Origin: Marinoscillum sp964351885
Lineage (GTDB): Bacteria; Bacteroidota; Bacteroidia; Cytophagales; Cyclobacteriaceae
Length of the DNA: 64,000 bases
Direction of reading: 5' to 3'
Assembly (NCBI GenBank): GCA_964351885.1
Contig: CAYGPP010000001.1
Coordinates: 62,001 to 126,000 of the forward strand
Below the pieces are notes generated by a model that made no database searches, was not told the DNA's origin, and saw only the letters and a list, made by a program, of their open reading frames with translations. The position numbers were made by a program, and so were the translations under genes. The stretch's first letter is position 1; each line of letters starts with the position of its first letter. Of the stretch, positions 1 through 8,918 are shown piece after piece.

Positions 1-2626
1 TTAATACAGAGTTACCATCATTAACCAATGCGTTGAGCGCGTCAAGTAGCTTCTTAATGTCATGAAAGTGTAAGCCTGTAGTTGGTTCATCGAAGATGAA
101 CAATACATGGCCTTTTTTGATATTTCCCCCTCTTCCGAGGAATGACGCTAGTTTCACACGCTGAGCTTCTCCACCACTTAGTGAACTGGAGGATTGCCCA
201 AGCTTGATATACCCTAACCCTACATCAAACAATGGACGGATTTTATTGATAATAGAGGTCTTGTCCGAAAAGAACTCTATGGCCTCCTCAATGGTCAAAT
301 TAAGAATCTCAGAAATATCTTTTTCTTTGTATTTAACTTCTAAAATCTCTTTTTTGAATCGTTTTCCTCTGCAGTTCTCACATTCCAGATGCAAATCTGC
401 CATGAATTGCATTTCTATTTTGACCGTACCCTCCCCTTCACAAACGTCGCATCGACCACCATCTACGTTGAAAGAGAAATGTGCGGGTTTAAAACCATTG
501 GTTTTTGAAGCTGGTAATTCGCTAAACAGCTGGCGAATGACATCATAAGCCTTGACGTAGGTGACAGGGTTAGACCGTGAACTCTTACCGATTGGGTTCT
601 GATCCACAAATTCTATCTGATCGATCTTTCGATAATCTCCTGATAGTTTTTCGTATTTCCCTGTCGCTTCGCCACTAATCCCCAAATTTTTACCAATGGC
701 TGGATAGAGTATCTTTTTGACTAATGTCGATTTACCTGAGCCACTTACTCCGGTGATCACGGTCATAATTCCCAGAGGAAACGTGACTGATATATTCTTC
801 AAGTTGTTCTCTCGTGCTTTTTCGATGGTGAAAGACTGGTTCCACTTTCTCCGTTGTTTGGGTAAGTCGATGGTTTCTTCTCCTAGCAAATACTTAGAAG
901 TAAAAGAATCCGTCTTTTTAGTCATTTCATCTATTCGACCCTGGAAAACTAACTCTCCTCCATGTGTGCCTGCTGCAGGCCCTATATCTATGATCTGATC
1001 AGCAGCTTCCATCACTTTTTCTTCATGTTCAACTACGATGACGGAGTTTCCGAGTCTCTTCAGCTCTAGTAGGACTTCAATTAACCTATCCGTATCTCTT
1101 GGGTGTAAACCAATGCTTGGTTCATCTAATATGTACATGGAACCCACCAGTGCACTACCAAGCGATGTTGCCAATTTTATTCGCTGAAACTCTCCCCCAG
1201 ACAGGGTGTTTGTAAGTCTATTTAATGAAAGATAACCGAGTCCTACTTTTTCGAGATAGGAGAGCCTGTTAGTGATTTCACTCAGTATCCTTTTGGCCAC
1301 AGCCCGCTGATGGTCTGTTAATTTCAATTCTTTAAAAAAAACTGAAAGTTGATCAACCGGCATCAAAACAAGATCCGTCAATGATGAGTCATTGACCCGA
1401 ACATAACTTGCGTCTTTGCGCAATCTTGTGCCTCTACAATCAGGGCAAACAGTTCTTCCGCGATATCTGGAGAGCATTACGCGGTATTGAATCTTGTAAG
1501 TTTGAGATTCTAAGAATGTGAAAAACTGATCCAACCCTTCAAAGAATTCATTGCCCTTCCAGAGTAATTCATACTCTGCCTTGGTCAATTCATTTACTGG
1601 TCGGTGTATAGGAAAATCAAACCTGATACCATTCCTTAACAATGGCTCTTGCCATTTCTGCATAGTTTCGCCTCGCCATGGCGCAATTGCCCCTTCATAG
1701 ACGGATAAATTAGGGTCAGGAATGACCATTTCTGGGTCGATTCCCAATATTCGGCCAAAGCCTTCGCATCGCCTACATGCGCCGTAAGGATTGTTAAAAG
1801 CAAAGAGATTAATGCTTGGCTCTTCGAACCTAATTCCGTCCAATTCAAAAAGATCTGAAAACGTCTTTGTCTCATGACCAACCATAGTCACCTTGCAATG
1901 ACCTTCTCCTTCGAAAAAAGCGGTTTGAACTGAATCTGCCAATCGAAACTGTGTTTCTTCATCACTCTTTACAGCAGCACGATCAATGAGTATTTCAAGT
2001 TGGTCCTTCTTGGTAATTTTCTTTTCAAAGAGATCTTCAATAAAACTCATTTCATCATTAATCAGAACTCTTGTATAGCCCTTACTCAATAGGATTTTCA
2101 GCTCCTCCACAATCTTTCGCCCTTTCTTAATATTGAGTCGAGTAGTTATAATCAGCCGGGTACCTTCTTTATGATCAAGGATATAATCAACGACATCTGT
2201 AACGCTATCCTTTTTGACTGGATTGCCGCTGACCGGCGAATAGGTAATTCCAATTCTTGCGAAAAGTAATTTGAGATAATCGTAAATCTCAGTGGTTGTT
2301 CCGACGGTAGATCTCGGGTTTCGAGAGGAAACTTTTTGCTCAATAGCAATTGCAGGAGCCACTCCTTTAATGTAGTCCACTTCCGGCTTTTCCATTCGTC
2401 CCAAAAACTGACGGGCATAAGAACTTAGGCTTTCAACATACTTGCGCTGACCTTCTGCAAAAAGTGTATCAAATGCCAGAGAAGACTTCCCAGACCCAGA
2501 TAACCCGGTGATAACTACCAGCTTGTCTCTTGGGATTGCTACATCCAAATTTTTTAGATTGTTGACTCGTGCACCCTTAATAACAATATATTTTTTAGGA
2601 TCGTAGTGGTCTATGGTTTTGGCCAT
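1..2626 (-). CDS. uvrA: excinuclease ABC subunit A (UvrA), C-terminus cut by window edge
   Basis: DNA-damage recognition ATPase of the UvrABC nucleotide excision repair complex. The reading frame is open from the ATG at 2626 to the window edge (875 codons), so only about the last 50-70 residues are missing. Visible features: a first Walker A (GLSGSGKSS, residues 41-49), ABC signatures LSGGEFQR and LSGGEAQR, and Cys-rich zinc modules (CRRCEGFG, CPDCRGTR, CDVCEGEG paired with CENCRGKR). The order is that of a complete two-ABC UvrA with no frameshift. It is divergent from the sigma factor gene at 2827; the roughly 200 bp between them holds back-to-back promoter-like boxes. Family assignment is certain. 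Confidence 0.97.
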   Translation of the reverse strand, partial: MAKTIDHYDPKKYIVIKGARVNNLKNLDVAIPRDKLVVITGLSGSGKSSLAFDTLFAEGQRKYVESLSSYARQFLGRMEKPEVDYIKGVAPAIAIEQKVSSRNPRSTVGTTTEIYDYLKLLFARIGITYSPVSGNPVKKDSVTDVVDYILDHKEGTRLIITTRLNIKKGRKIVEELKILLSKGYTRVLINDEMSFIEDLFEKKITKKDQLEILIDRAAVKSDEETQFRLADSVQTAFFEGEGHCKVTMVGHETKTFSDLFELDGIRFEEPSINLFAFNNPYGACRRCEGFGRILGIDPEMVIPDPNLSVYEGAIAPWRGETMQKWQEPLLRNGIRFDFPIHRPVNELTKAEYELLWKGNEFFEGLDQFFTFLESQTYKIQYRVMLSRYRGRTVCPDCRGTRLRKDASYVRVNDSSLTDLVLMPVDQLSVFFKELKLTDHQRAVAKRILSEITNRLSYLEKVGLGYLSLNRLTNTLSGGEFQRIKLATSLGSALVGSMYILDEPSIGLHPRDTDRLIEVLLELKRLGNSVIVVEHEEKVMEAADQIIDIGPAAGTHGGELVFQGRIDEMTKKTDSFTSKYLLGEETIDLPKQRRKWNQSFTIEKARENNLKNISVTFPLGIMTVITGVSGSGKSTLVKKILYPAIGKNLGISGEATGKYEKLSGDYRKIDQIEFVDQNPIGKSSRSNPVTYVKAYDVIRQLFSELPASKTNGFKPAHFSFNVDGGRCDVCEGEGTVKIEMQFMADLHLECENCRGKRFKKEILEVKYKEKDISEILNLTIEEAIEFFSDKTSIINKIRPLFDVGLGYIKLGQSSSSLSGGEAQRVKLASFLGRGGNIKKGHVLFIFDEPTTGLHFHDIKKLLDALNALVNDGNSVL

Positions 2627-2687
2627 GTTTTTGATAAGTGTGAGTCGTTACAACGCTTCCGGTTCGCTAATGATTTGCAAAAGCACG

Positions 2688-2695
2688 CAAAATTA
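2688..2695 (-). promoter_or_regulatory. candidate -7 box for uvrA
   Basis: On the minus strand the sequence TAATTTTG matches the Bacteroidota -7 consensus TAnnTTTG, 62 bases upstream of the uvrA ATG. I see no good -33 TTG at the expected spacing, so this is a partial match. Confidence 0.35.
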
Positions 2696-2712
2696 GAAAT
2701 TTGGGGGCAGAT

Positions 2713-2742
2713 TTGTTTGTAAATTATATTTCATTAGTTTTG
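2713..2742 (+). promoter_or_regulatory. candidate promoter for the ECF sigma gene
   Basis: TTG (2713-2715), a 19-base spacer, then TAGTTTTG (2735-2742) fits the Bacteroidota housekeeping pattern TTG-N19-TAnnTTTG. It implies a leader of about 75-80 nt before the ATG at 2827. A perfect DnaA-box 9-mer (TTATCCACA, 2763-2771) lies inside that leader. Confidence 0.5.
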
Positions 2743-2826
2743 ATCGCTCACGAGTAAAAAATTTATCCACATAATTAGACCCTGACAATATAAGATAGAA
2801 CTCTACGTTAACAAACAGGTGATTAA

Positions 2827-3426
2827 ATGCACAAGACTAAATTGACCGACGGCCAATTGCTGTCTCAATACAAAAACGGTAACGAAGAGGCTTTCGCAGT
2901 TTTACTCGAAAGACACAAGGACAGGGTGTTTACCACAATTTATTTGATCGTAAAAGATCGCTATCAGGCGGAAGATCTTATGCAAGATGCTTTCATCAAG
3001 GCGATTAATACGATTAAGAAGGGCAAATACAACGAGGAAGGAAAGTTCCTGCCATGGATGCTGCGCATAGCGCATAATCTAGCGATTGATCATTTCAGAA
3101 AAGCCAAACGCAATCCTGAGATCATCATGGAAGATGGTAGCAATGTTTTCAACTCTCTAGACTTCTCTGAGTCAACCATTGAGGATGAACATATAAAAAG
3201 AGATACACACAATCTGCTGAAGCAGTATATACAAGAGCTCCCTGAAGCTCAGAAGGAAGTGTTGGTGATGAGGCATTATATGCAAATGAGTTTTCAGGAA
3301 ATAGCGGACACCACAGGTGTCAGTATCAATACAGCACTAGGCAGAATGCGGTATGCTTTAATTAATTTGAGAAAAAAGCTACAACATACAAATATTGCCT
3401 ATGATCAAAACATTTACAGAAAATGA
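2827..3426 (+). CDS. RNA polymerase sigma factor, ECF (sigma-70) family
   Basis: A 199-residue extracytoplasmic-function sigma factor. Region 2 (about residues 25-95) carries the AEDLMQDAF core-binding helix and the WMLRIAHNLAIDHFRK -10 recognition segment; region 4 (about 138-186) has the helix-turn-helix FQEIADTTGVSINTALGRMRY. Size and order are typical. No membrane anti-sigma gene follows; instead a small overlapping frame encodes a 77-79 residue soluble protein, an arrangement I recall from other Bacteroidota. The target regulon cannot be told from the sequence. Confidence 0.93.
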   Translation: MHKTKLTDGQLLSQYKNGNEEAFAVLLERHKDRVFTTIYLIVKDRYQAEDLMQDAFIKAINTIKKGKYNEEGKFLPWMLRIAHNLAIDHFRKAKRNPEIIMEDGSNVFNSLDFSESTIEDEHIKRDTHNLLKQYIQELPEAQKEVLVMRHYMQMSFQEIADTTGVSINTALGRMRYALINLRKKLQHTNIAYDQNIYRK

Positions 3427-3634
3427 CCTTATCAAGTACATATACAATGAATTAGGTCTAAGGGAAACGGCCGCTCTTAAGCAAGCCTTGATTACAGACT
3501 TACAGCTCCAAGATCAATTGGACGAACTTCGATTGATGGTAAATCAGCTTGAAAAAGTGAATTATTCTCCATCAGAGCGATCAGTTAATCGCATTCTTGA
3601 TCATTCAAGGAGTTTTCACGAACAATCTGTTTAG
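3401..3634 (+). CDS. small conserved partner of the ECF sigma factor (unknown function)
   Basis: A 77-residue protein from the ATG at 3401; a TTG six bases earlier (3395) could add two residues. It overlaps the end of the sigma gene by 26 bases in another frame, so the two are probably translationally coupled. The N-terminus MIKTFTENDLIKYIYNELG resembles the cytoplasmic start of Bacteroidota anti-sigma/zf-HC2-like proteins, followed by a helical segment rich in Leu, Gln and Asp, but there is no transmembrane helix and no Cys/His zinc motif. An anti-sigma or sigma-modulating role is inferred from position only. Confidence 0.7.
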   Translation: MIKTFTENDLIKYIYNELGLRETAALKQALITDLQLQDQLDELRLMVNQLEKVNYSPSERSVNRILDHSRSFHEQSV

Positions 3635-3688
3635 GTTCAATTGAGAGGATTAAATTAGCCTCTCGTTGAAATATTAACCATTTGGTAA

Positions 3689-4333
3689 GTGAATAAAAAA
3701 GAACGGTTCGAAGCTTTCGTTTCCTATTTTAAAGATGCTTTCCCGGATCCTCAGACTGAGTTGAATTACAATTCTCCTTTTGAGTTGGTAGTGGCTGTGG
3801 TACTTAGTGCGCAGTGCACTGACGTGAGAATCAATAAAGTAACTCCTGGTCTTTTTGCAGCGTTTCCAACAGCGGAGTATATGTCGCACGGTTCGTTCGA
3901 TGAAATCTTTGAGCTTATTAGAAGTGTTTCCTATCCTAACAATAAGGCCAAGCACCTCATGGCATTGAGCAAAATGATCATGGATGATTTTGGTGGAGAA
4001 ATTCCGGTAAAGCATGAAGATCTAATAAAGCTTCAAGGTGTAGGCAGAAAAACTGCCAATGTGGTGGTCTCAGTGCTATACAACGAACCTGCAATGGCAG
4101 TAGACACCCATGTTTTCAGAGTATCAAAGAGACTTGGCTTAGTCACCCAAACTGCAAAGACACCCCTTGAAGTTGAGAAGCAGCTCGTTCGCCATATTCC
4201 TGACGAGTACATTCACAAGGCACATCATTGGTTAATTCTTCATGGCAGATATGTCTGCATTGCTAGAAAACCAAAATGTGACGAATGTAAGATTACAAGC
4301 TTTTGTAAGTATTGGGAAAAGTTGGGCAGGTAG
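3689..4333 (+). CDS. nth: endonuclease III
   Basis: Base-excision repair DNA glycosylase/AP lyase that removes oxidised pyrimidines. The 214-residue protein starts at a GTG. Visible: helix-hairpin-helix LQGVGRKTA, catalytic Lys121 and Asp139 (AVDTHVFR), and the C-terminal [4Fe-4S] ligands Cys190-x6-Cys197-x2-Cys200-x5-Cys206, all at canonical spacing. It lies 54 bases after the small sigma-partner gene. It ends just before the convergent vWA-like gene (7-base gap). Confidence 0.97.
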   Translation: MNKKERFEAFVSYFKDAFPDPQTELNYNSPFELVVAVVLSAQCTDVRINKVTPGLFAAFPTAEYMSHGSFDEIFELIRSVSYPNNKAKHLMALSKMIMDDFGGEIPVKHEDLIKLQGVGRKTANVVVSVLYNEPAMAVDTHVFRVSKRLGLVTQTAKTPLEVEKQLVRHIPDEYIHKAHHWLILHGRYVCIARKPKCDECKITSFCKYWEKLGR

Positions 4334-4340
4334 TTTCCAA

Positions 4341-5948
4341 CTACCTCCTCACATATTTACCACTTAATAACAGATAGGTTGTTCCATCTATCTCCACTTG
4401 ATTGCCATCAAAAGTCTCAACATCAGTATATCGAGTGTGAATAGAAAACCCATATTTCTTCGCCAAATCCAAGTACCGCGTATTAATCCCTTTCTCTGTA
4501 TGGCAAAGAATAATTCGTAGCTTTCCCTGATATGAACGAAGCAACTCCGCATCTCGTGGGAAGGCGAAATTATCAGCGATCATTATCGTCTCGCCCGAAA
4601 AATCAGCTCTGACTTTTCCAAAAAGTAGTGCCTCTATATTGTTCTCAGGAAAATCACCTCCTCCTCCTGCCCGCATGGCTTCAAACATTTTATCTCTTGC
4701 AAGGAGGTAGTCATTGGTTTTCACATGAAACAATCCTCCTGTCTGGCCAATCACCTTTTGTTCAGTAGGCTTATCGTTCCCGTCGTTGAAGAATATAAAG
4801 TCTTTTTCCTCTTTGGAAGAGGTAAGCTTAAGCCATTTCAATAAATCGGATGTATATGGATACATACTACCGGTGACGTCTACAATGATCAAGTCAGGAT
4901 CTAGTCTATTTCTAAACAAAACAGTCGAAACCACTTTCTTTTGAACCTTAGGTATAATGGGTAAAAAACTAGTGTCCACTTCATAAGCCACACACTGACT
5001 GTATTGCTGCAGCATGTGGTACCTATCCTTGAGATCTTGAGCAATTTCAAAACTTGAGATCACTACACTTTCCTTTCTCAAAGGAAAGCTTACCATGCCA
5101 TGTGCTACCAAATCATATTGCTTGTTTCCAATTGTTAAGCCTCGTTTCCATTGCATAATGTATTTGAGCGCTTTGGCGAGCATTTCTTTACAAGGAAAAA
5201 GGTTGCCTTTTACCTTCACCTCTTTTACTCTCCCTCCATAATCCATGTAAACGTCAAAAAATACTCGCCCTTTGTATGGTTCTGAGCAGTCATATATTTT
5301 TTCGAGCTGTTCGGATAGATACTCTAGTGAGTATCGAGATTCTGGGTACTCACATGATATCCGAGTATAGTCTAGAATAAGCTCTTCTTTGAGCTCGAAC
5401 AACCGCTGATCCAGCAATTTCAAGTCTGATCTAATACTATCAATTTCTGCTCTTGCTGTCTCCTTGGTGAAATAGGCTTCATAGTAAATCACAAAGCCGT
5501 GAAAAAATTGAAGACAACTTGAAGATGAGTTACATCCGGTTTGTCCTATAATATTCCAATCGAAAAATTTATTCTCTATAATCTGTGGATTCAACGCTAT
5601 AAGCATACTAAGTCGCGCCTCATCTAGTCGTCTTTGATTGAAACCTGAAGTCTCGCTGAAGGTAGTATGTACCAAGTCAATTTTGACTATCCGCCGATCA
5701 CTGAAGGGAATTTTTTCAATCGTGTCTTTTGAAAAACCAGATGCTAGAATCACATATTCATAATCTGAATCAAATCGATATTGATTTATGCTGGAATGCT
5801 TAGCCTGATCATAAATATGATCCGAACTGGATTGTCCAATAGCTATTTCATAACCAAAGACTAATACGAAGCAGAGTATGAAGTACCTCAAAAGAATGAT
5901 TTTTCTTGAATTGTATCGAAAACTTATAACGAAGTTATCAATCATCAT
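4341..5948 (-). CDS. exported protein with TonB_C-like and von Willebrand A-like domains
   Basis: A 535-residue protein that begins MMIDNF; a hydrophobic signal segment (ILLRYFILCFVLVFGYEIAIG) ends near residue 39. Residues about 200-290 (GRVFFDVYMDYGGRVKEVKV ... SFPL) look like a TonB/energy-transducer C-terminal fold. The C-terminal part has a vWA-type metal site: IIVDVTGSM, then a Thr-rich stretch, then GGGGDFPENNIEAL, which resembles the GGGDxPE motif of vWA proteins. I do not recognise a named family. It is divergent from the glycosyltransferase with only a few bases between the starts. Role unknown; a periplasmic or surface envelope function is inferred from the signal segment. Confidence 0.75.
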   Translation of the reverse strand: MMIDNFVISFRYNSRKIILLRYFILCFVLVFGYEIAIGQSSSDHIYDQAKHSSINQYRFDSDYEYVILASGFSKDTIEKIPFSDRRIVKIDLVHTTFSETSGFNQRRLDEARLSMLIALNPQIIENKFFDWNIIGQTGCNSSSSCLQFFHGFVIYYEAYFTKETARAEIDSIRSDLKLLDQRLFELKEELILDYTRISCEYPESRYSLEYLSEQLEKIYDCSEPYKGRVFFDVYMDYGGRVKEVKVKGNLFPCKEMLAKALKYIMQWKRGLTIGNKQYDLVAHGMVSFPLRKESVVISSFEIAQDLKDRYHMLQQYSQCVAYEVDTSFLPIIPKVQKKVVSTVLFRNRLDPDLIIVDVTGSMYPYTSDLLKWLKLTSSKEEKDFIFFNDGNDKPTEQKVIGQTGGLFHVKTNDYLLARDKMFEAMRAGGGGDFPENNIEALLFGKVRADFSGETIMIADNFAFPRDAELLRSYQGKLRIILCHTEKGINTRYLDLAKKYGFSIHTRYTDVETFDGNQVEIDGTTYLLLSGKYVRR

Positions 5949-5971
5949 ATTCTATGTTAATCTTTAATGCG

Positions 5972-7177
5972 ATGAATATTCTATACATCCATCAGTATTT
6001 CAAAATCCCCGAAGAGGGTGGTTGCGTACGCTCCTATCACTTAGCCAAAGGTATCGTTGAGCACGGGCACCAAGTGACCATGATCACTGCACATAATACC
6101 AAACGAGGTAATGAAATAGTTGATGGTATCAATGTCCTTTATTTACCAATTTCATACCAAAACCGATTTGGTTTTATTCGTAGAGTAATTGCATTCATAC
6201 AATTCGTATATCAGTCCAAAAACCTGATTCGCAAGCTTAAACCGAAGTATGATTTAGCTTATGTAATGACAACTCCATTAACTACAGGGTTAATTGCCCT
6301 TCACTTAAAGTCTGTCTACAATATCCCTTATTATTTCGAGGTAGGAGATCTTTGGCCTGAAGCCCCAATACAAATGGGACTGATTAAGAATCGGTTTTTG
6401 AAAAAAGGATTATACCATTTTGAGAGCAAGTGCTATTTCCATGCTCAAAAAGTAATTGCACTTTCTCCAGATATTAGAAACTATATCGAAGGGGTTTCTC
6501 CACAAACTAAAGTTCATGTCCTCCCCAATTTTTCGGATTTAGACCTCTTTGACTTTAATCGAAAAATTAAACGGTTTGATATCACTAATCCACTGAAGGT
6601 GTGTTATGCTGGGACTTTTGGTCAAGCCAATCACTTAGAGTATCTAATTGCAGCGGCTCAATCTTGCTTGGAGGCTCAAGTTCCAATTACTTTCACACTA
6701 ATAGGTGAAGGAAAGACTCTTGATAAGATCAATACTTTAGCAAAGACTCTTGATAATGTAAATATCCTTCCTTTCGGAAATCTAGCCAATGTCAAAGCGC
6801 TACTTGAAGCTAGTGATGTCAGTTATGTCTCCTTTCAAAATACTGAAGTCTTGAGTAGTGGAAGCCCCAATAAATTCTTTGATGGCTTGGCCGCAGGCAA
6901 TCTCATTGTATCCAATTTTGGTGGTTGGATCAAAGGAGTTATAGAAAAAAACAATATTGGATTTACTTACGATCCTGAAGACTCTGAAAGCTTTGTTTCG
7001 AAAATCAAATTGTACATAGACCAGCCCGAAAAGCTATTGAAGCATCAGCAAAATAGCAGAATGCTCGGGGAGAAGTACTACAGTAAAGAACTACAAGTCC
7101 AAAAGCTCAATGAAATTCTTGAAAATAAGAAACAGCTGGACTTTAGCGACTCTGAGGTTTATATCCTGACTGCCTAA
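5972..7177 (+). CDS. glycosyltransferase family 4
   Basis: A GT-B-fold sugar transferase of about 400 residues. The N-terminus MNILYIHQYFKIPEEGG is typical of WbuB-like GT4 enzymes, which is why I prefer the ATG at 5972 over the upstream in-frame ATG at 5954. The C-terminal nucleotide-sugar half contains CYAGTFGQANHLEYLI, TLIGEGKTLDKI, LPFGNLANVKALLEASDVSYV and a donor-site segment SSGSPNKFFDGLAAG. Such enzymes build surface polysaccharide or O-antigen. No other polysaccharide genes flank it, so the acceptor is unknown. The 3' end overlaps the convergent gldB by 35 bases. Confidence 0.9.
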   Translation: MNILYIHQYFKIPEEGGCVRSYHLAKGIVEHGHQVTMITAHNTKRGNEIVDGINVLYLPISYQNRFGFIRRVIAFIQFVYQSKNLIRKLKPKYDLAYVMTTPLTTGLIALHLKSVYNIPYYFEVGDLWPEAPIQMGLIKNRFLKKGLYHFESKCYFHAQKVIALSPDIRNYIEGVSPQTKVHVLPNFSDLDLFDFNRKIKRFDITNPLKVCYAGTFGQANHLEYLIAAAQSCLEAQVPITFTLIGEGKTLDKINTLAKTLDNVNILPFGNLANVKALLEASDVSYVSFQNTEVLSSGSPNKFFDGLAAGNLIVSNFGGWIKGVIEKNNIGFTYDPEDSESFVSKIKLYIDQPEKLLKHQQNSRMLGEKYYSKELQVQKLNEILENKKQLDFSDSEVYILTA

Positions 7178-8132
7178 AGATTTCTTCATTGTTCGAGTTT
7201 GCCAGTAGTTCCTGAATCTCCACGTCATTTTTGTCCATGTAGCTTTCTACTATTTGCCAACCAACCCACGCACCAATTCTCCCAGGACACTTTTGGCTAA
7301 TCTCATGAACATTTGGTCGTTCTCCCAAAAACCTCTTTTTCATAATATGATTTGAATCAAAGAGGGCCTCATTTTGTAGCAGTATTGCCCATATGATATG
7401 TTCATTTTCTTGAGCCAAGGTCAGCTCGTCTGCAGTATAACCAAGAAGAATTGAGTCTGGTGTACATGGTAGCAGCCTGCGCGTAAAGTAATAAGTCTTT
7501 CCAAAATCAATCATTTCTGACAACAAGGTTTCATCTATCCCTGTTTGCGTGTGGTAACCCGCCATGAACTTCACAATAATGGCTGCCAAATGCTCCTTAT
7601 TATATCTCCTCAGCACATACCCGGGAATCTCCATTGGTTTATAGCTCGCATCATCACCGATAAAAAAATCCAGTCCAACTATTATTAACGAGTCGGAAAT
7701 AAAAAGATCATTGTATAATCCAGTGACTGTAGTTTGAAGTTTTGGTATTTTAGTTTCTGGAAATAACGTCTTGATCTTTCCAATTGCCATTTCAAGATCA
7801 TCAACAATTGGCTCAAAATCACTGTATTCTTCTTTTGCTTCTTGGTACAGTGTATCTAAAGAGGGGTTCTCTAACAGTCTATTAAGCTTTGATACCAAAA
7901 TAGAATCTGATGGGTACTGATCGCTGTTCAGAAACACACGAGAAAAAATTCGATGCTCTTTCAAAAATAACCCTATATCGTCGGGGGTTTTTTTAGAAAA
8001 GAGTTCCTCTTCTAATCTTTCAACCTTGATTTCAATATTAGTTACAGGAATCTCGTCTTTCGTCACGCATAATTGCTCAGTAGAGCACGCCACAAATAAA
8101 AGAAACGGAATGACTATGATAACTGCTCGCAT
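7143..8132 (-). CDS. gldB: gliding motility lipoprotein GldB
   Basis: A 329-residue lipoprotein required for gliding and associated with type IX secretion in Bacteroidota. I chose the ATG at 8132 because it gives a clean lipoprotein signal (MRAVIIVIPFLLFVAC, lipobox FVAC); an upstream TTG at 8156 would add eight residues before it. The body has GldB-like segments: FSRVFLNSDQYPSD, FVGLDFF-type IIVGLDFFIGDD, IPGYVLRRYNKEHL and the C-terminal CPGRIGAWVGWQIVESY. The usual neighbour gldC is not present here. It is convergent with the glycosyltransferase and divergent from the beta-barrel gene. Confidence 0.85.
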   Translation of the reverse strand: MRAVIIVIPFLLFVACSTEQLCVTKDEIPVTNIEIKVERLEEELFSKKTPDDIGLFLKEHRIFSRVFLNSDQYPSDSILVSKLNRLLENPSLDTLYQEAKEEYSDFEPIVDDLEMAIGKIKTLFPETKIPKLQTTVTGLYNDLFISDSLIIVGLDFFIGDDASYKPMEIPGYVLRRYNKEHLAAIIVKFMAGYHTQTGIDETLLSEMIDFGKTYYFTRRLLPCTPDSILLGYTADELTLAQENEHIIWAILLQNEALFDSNHIMKKRFLGERPNVHEISQKCPGRIGAWVGWQIVESYMDKNDVEIQELLANSNNEEIFRQSGYKPQSR

Positions 8133-8178
8133 ACACCTTAATTTTGGAGTTGACAAATTTAGCGTTTAAGTCATCCTC

Positions 8179-8838
8179 ATGAGAAAGTTTCCTTTATTAC
8201 TTCTATTTTCTTTAATCTTCCTTTTCAACATCAAAGGGCAGTCTAAATTAGGGCTGAAATTTTCTCCCGCAATTTCTTCCAACAGAATTTCATTGGTTGA
8301 CAGCTTGAATGATGTGGAACCGGTCAATTCTGCTTTCAAGTTTTCCCTTGGTCTCATTTATGACCATGAACTAACCGAAACGTATTACCTCAGTACCGGA
8401 CTTATTTTTGTGCCAAAATCTGTTGGGTTTCAGGTAACAGAAGAATCGGATCAACTCACAGCAACTTCTCCCGACCCAGCAACCCAAGAATACAGATTAA
8501 ACTATCTTCAGATTCCGATTTCTCTAAAACTTTTTACCAACGAGGTTCAGCCTGATACCAGGATTTTCTTTCAAGTAGGGCTTGCACCAGAAATCCAAAT
8601 ATTCAGTGAGGCTGTAGAAGAAGATTACGGATTAATTGCAGATTTCAGAGGATTTGATACCACGATACTGTTTGGAGGGGGAGTAGAATACCGTGCCGGA
8701 ATTAATACTACTTTGTTTGCAAGCGTAACTTATCAGAGGGGATTGTCGAATGTGATCAAAACAGAAACTTGGGGGTTTCAAGAAGAGCTTTTCATTAGAA
8801 ACACCTTGGTGTCATTTGATATTGGTATAAAGTTCTAG
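8179..8838 (+). CDS. PorT-like outer membrane beta-barrel protein
   Basis: A 219-residue exported protein. A signal peptide (MRKFPLLLLFSLIFLFNIKGQ) precedes alternating amphipathic strands such as YYLSTGLIFVPKSVGF, LNYLQIPISLKLF and TTLFASVTYQRGLS, ending with the aromatic-rich strand LVSFDIGIKF. The phrase YLQIPISLK is characteristic of the Bacteroidota porin/PorT-like small barrels. Substrate unknown. It is followed by a strong bidirectional terminator. Confidence 0.8.
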   Translation: MRKFPLLLLFSLIFLFNIKGQSKLGLKFSPAISSNRISLVDSLNDVEPVNSAFKFSLGLIYDHELTETYYLSTGLIFVPKSVGFQVTEESDQLTATSPDPATQEYRLNYLQIPISLKLFTNEVQPDTRIFFQVGLAPEIQIFSEAVEEDYGLIADFRGFDTTILFGGGVEYRAGINTTLFASVTYQRGLSNVIKTETWGFQEELFIRNTLVSFDIGIKF

Positions 8839-8860
8839 GTTAGACCTGAACCACAGATAT

Positions 8861-8898
8861 AAAAAAGGCGAGAATGAAAATTCATTCTCGCCTTTTTG
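8861..8898. terminator. bidirectional intrinsic terminator
   Basis: A perfect 12-bp stem GGCGAGAATGAA / TTCATTCTCGCC (8867-8878 and 8881-8892) flanked by A6 on the left and T5 on the right. It lies between the convergent beta-barrel gene and RNase G and can serve both. Confidence 0.9.
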
Positions 8899-8918
8899 CC
8901 TAAATCACAACTTAGGAC

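Noticed and set aside
204..998. Two plus-strand frames of 93-114 codons
   Set aside because: They lie opposite the continuous uvrA frame, which has clear ABC and zinc motifs; the plus-strand products have no recognisable features.
3674..4015. 113-codon minus-strand frame
   Set aside because: Antisense shadow of nth, whose catalytic residues and Fe-S ligands are intact.
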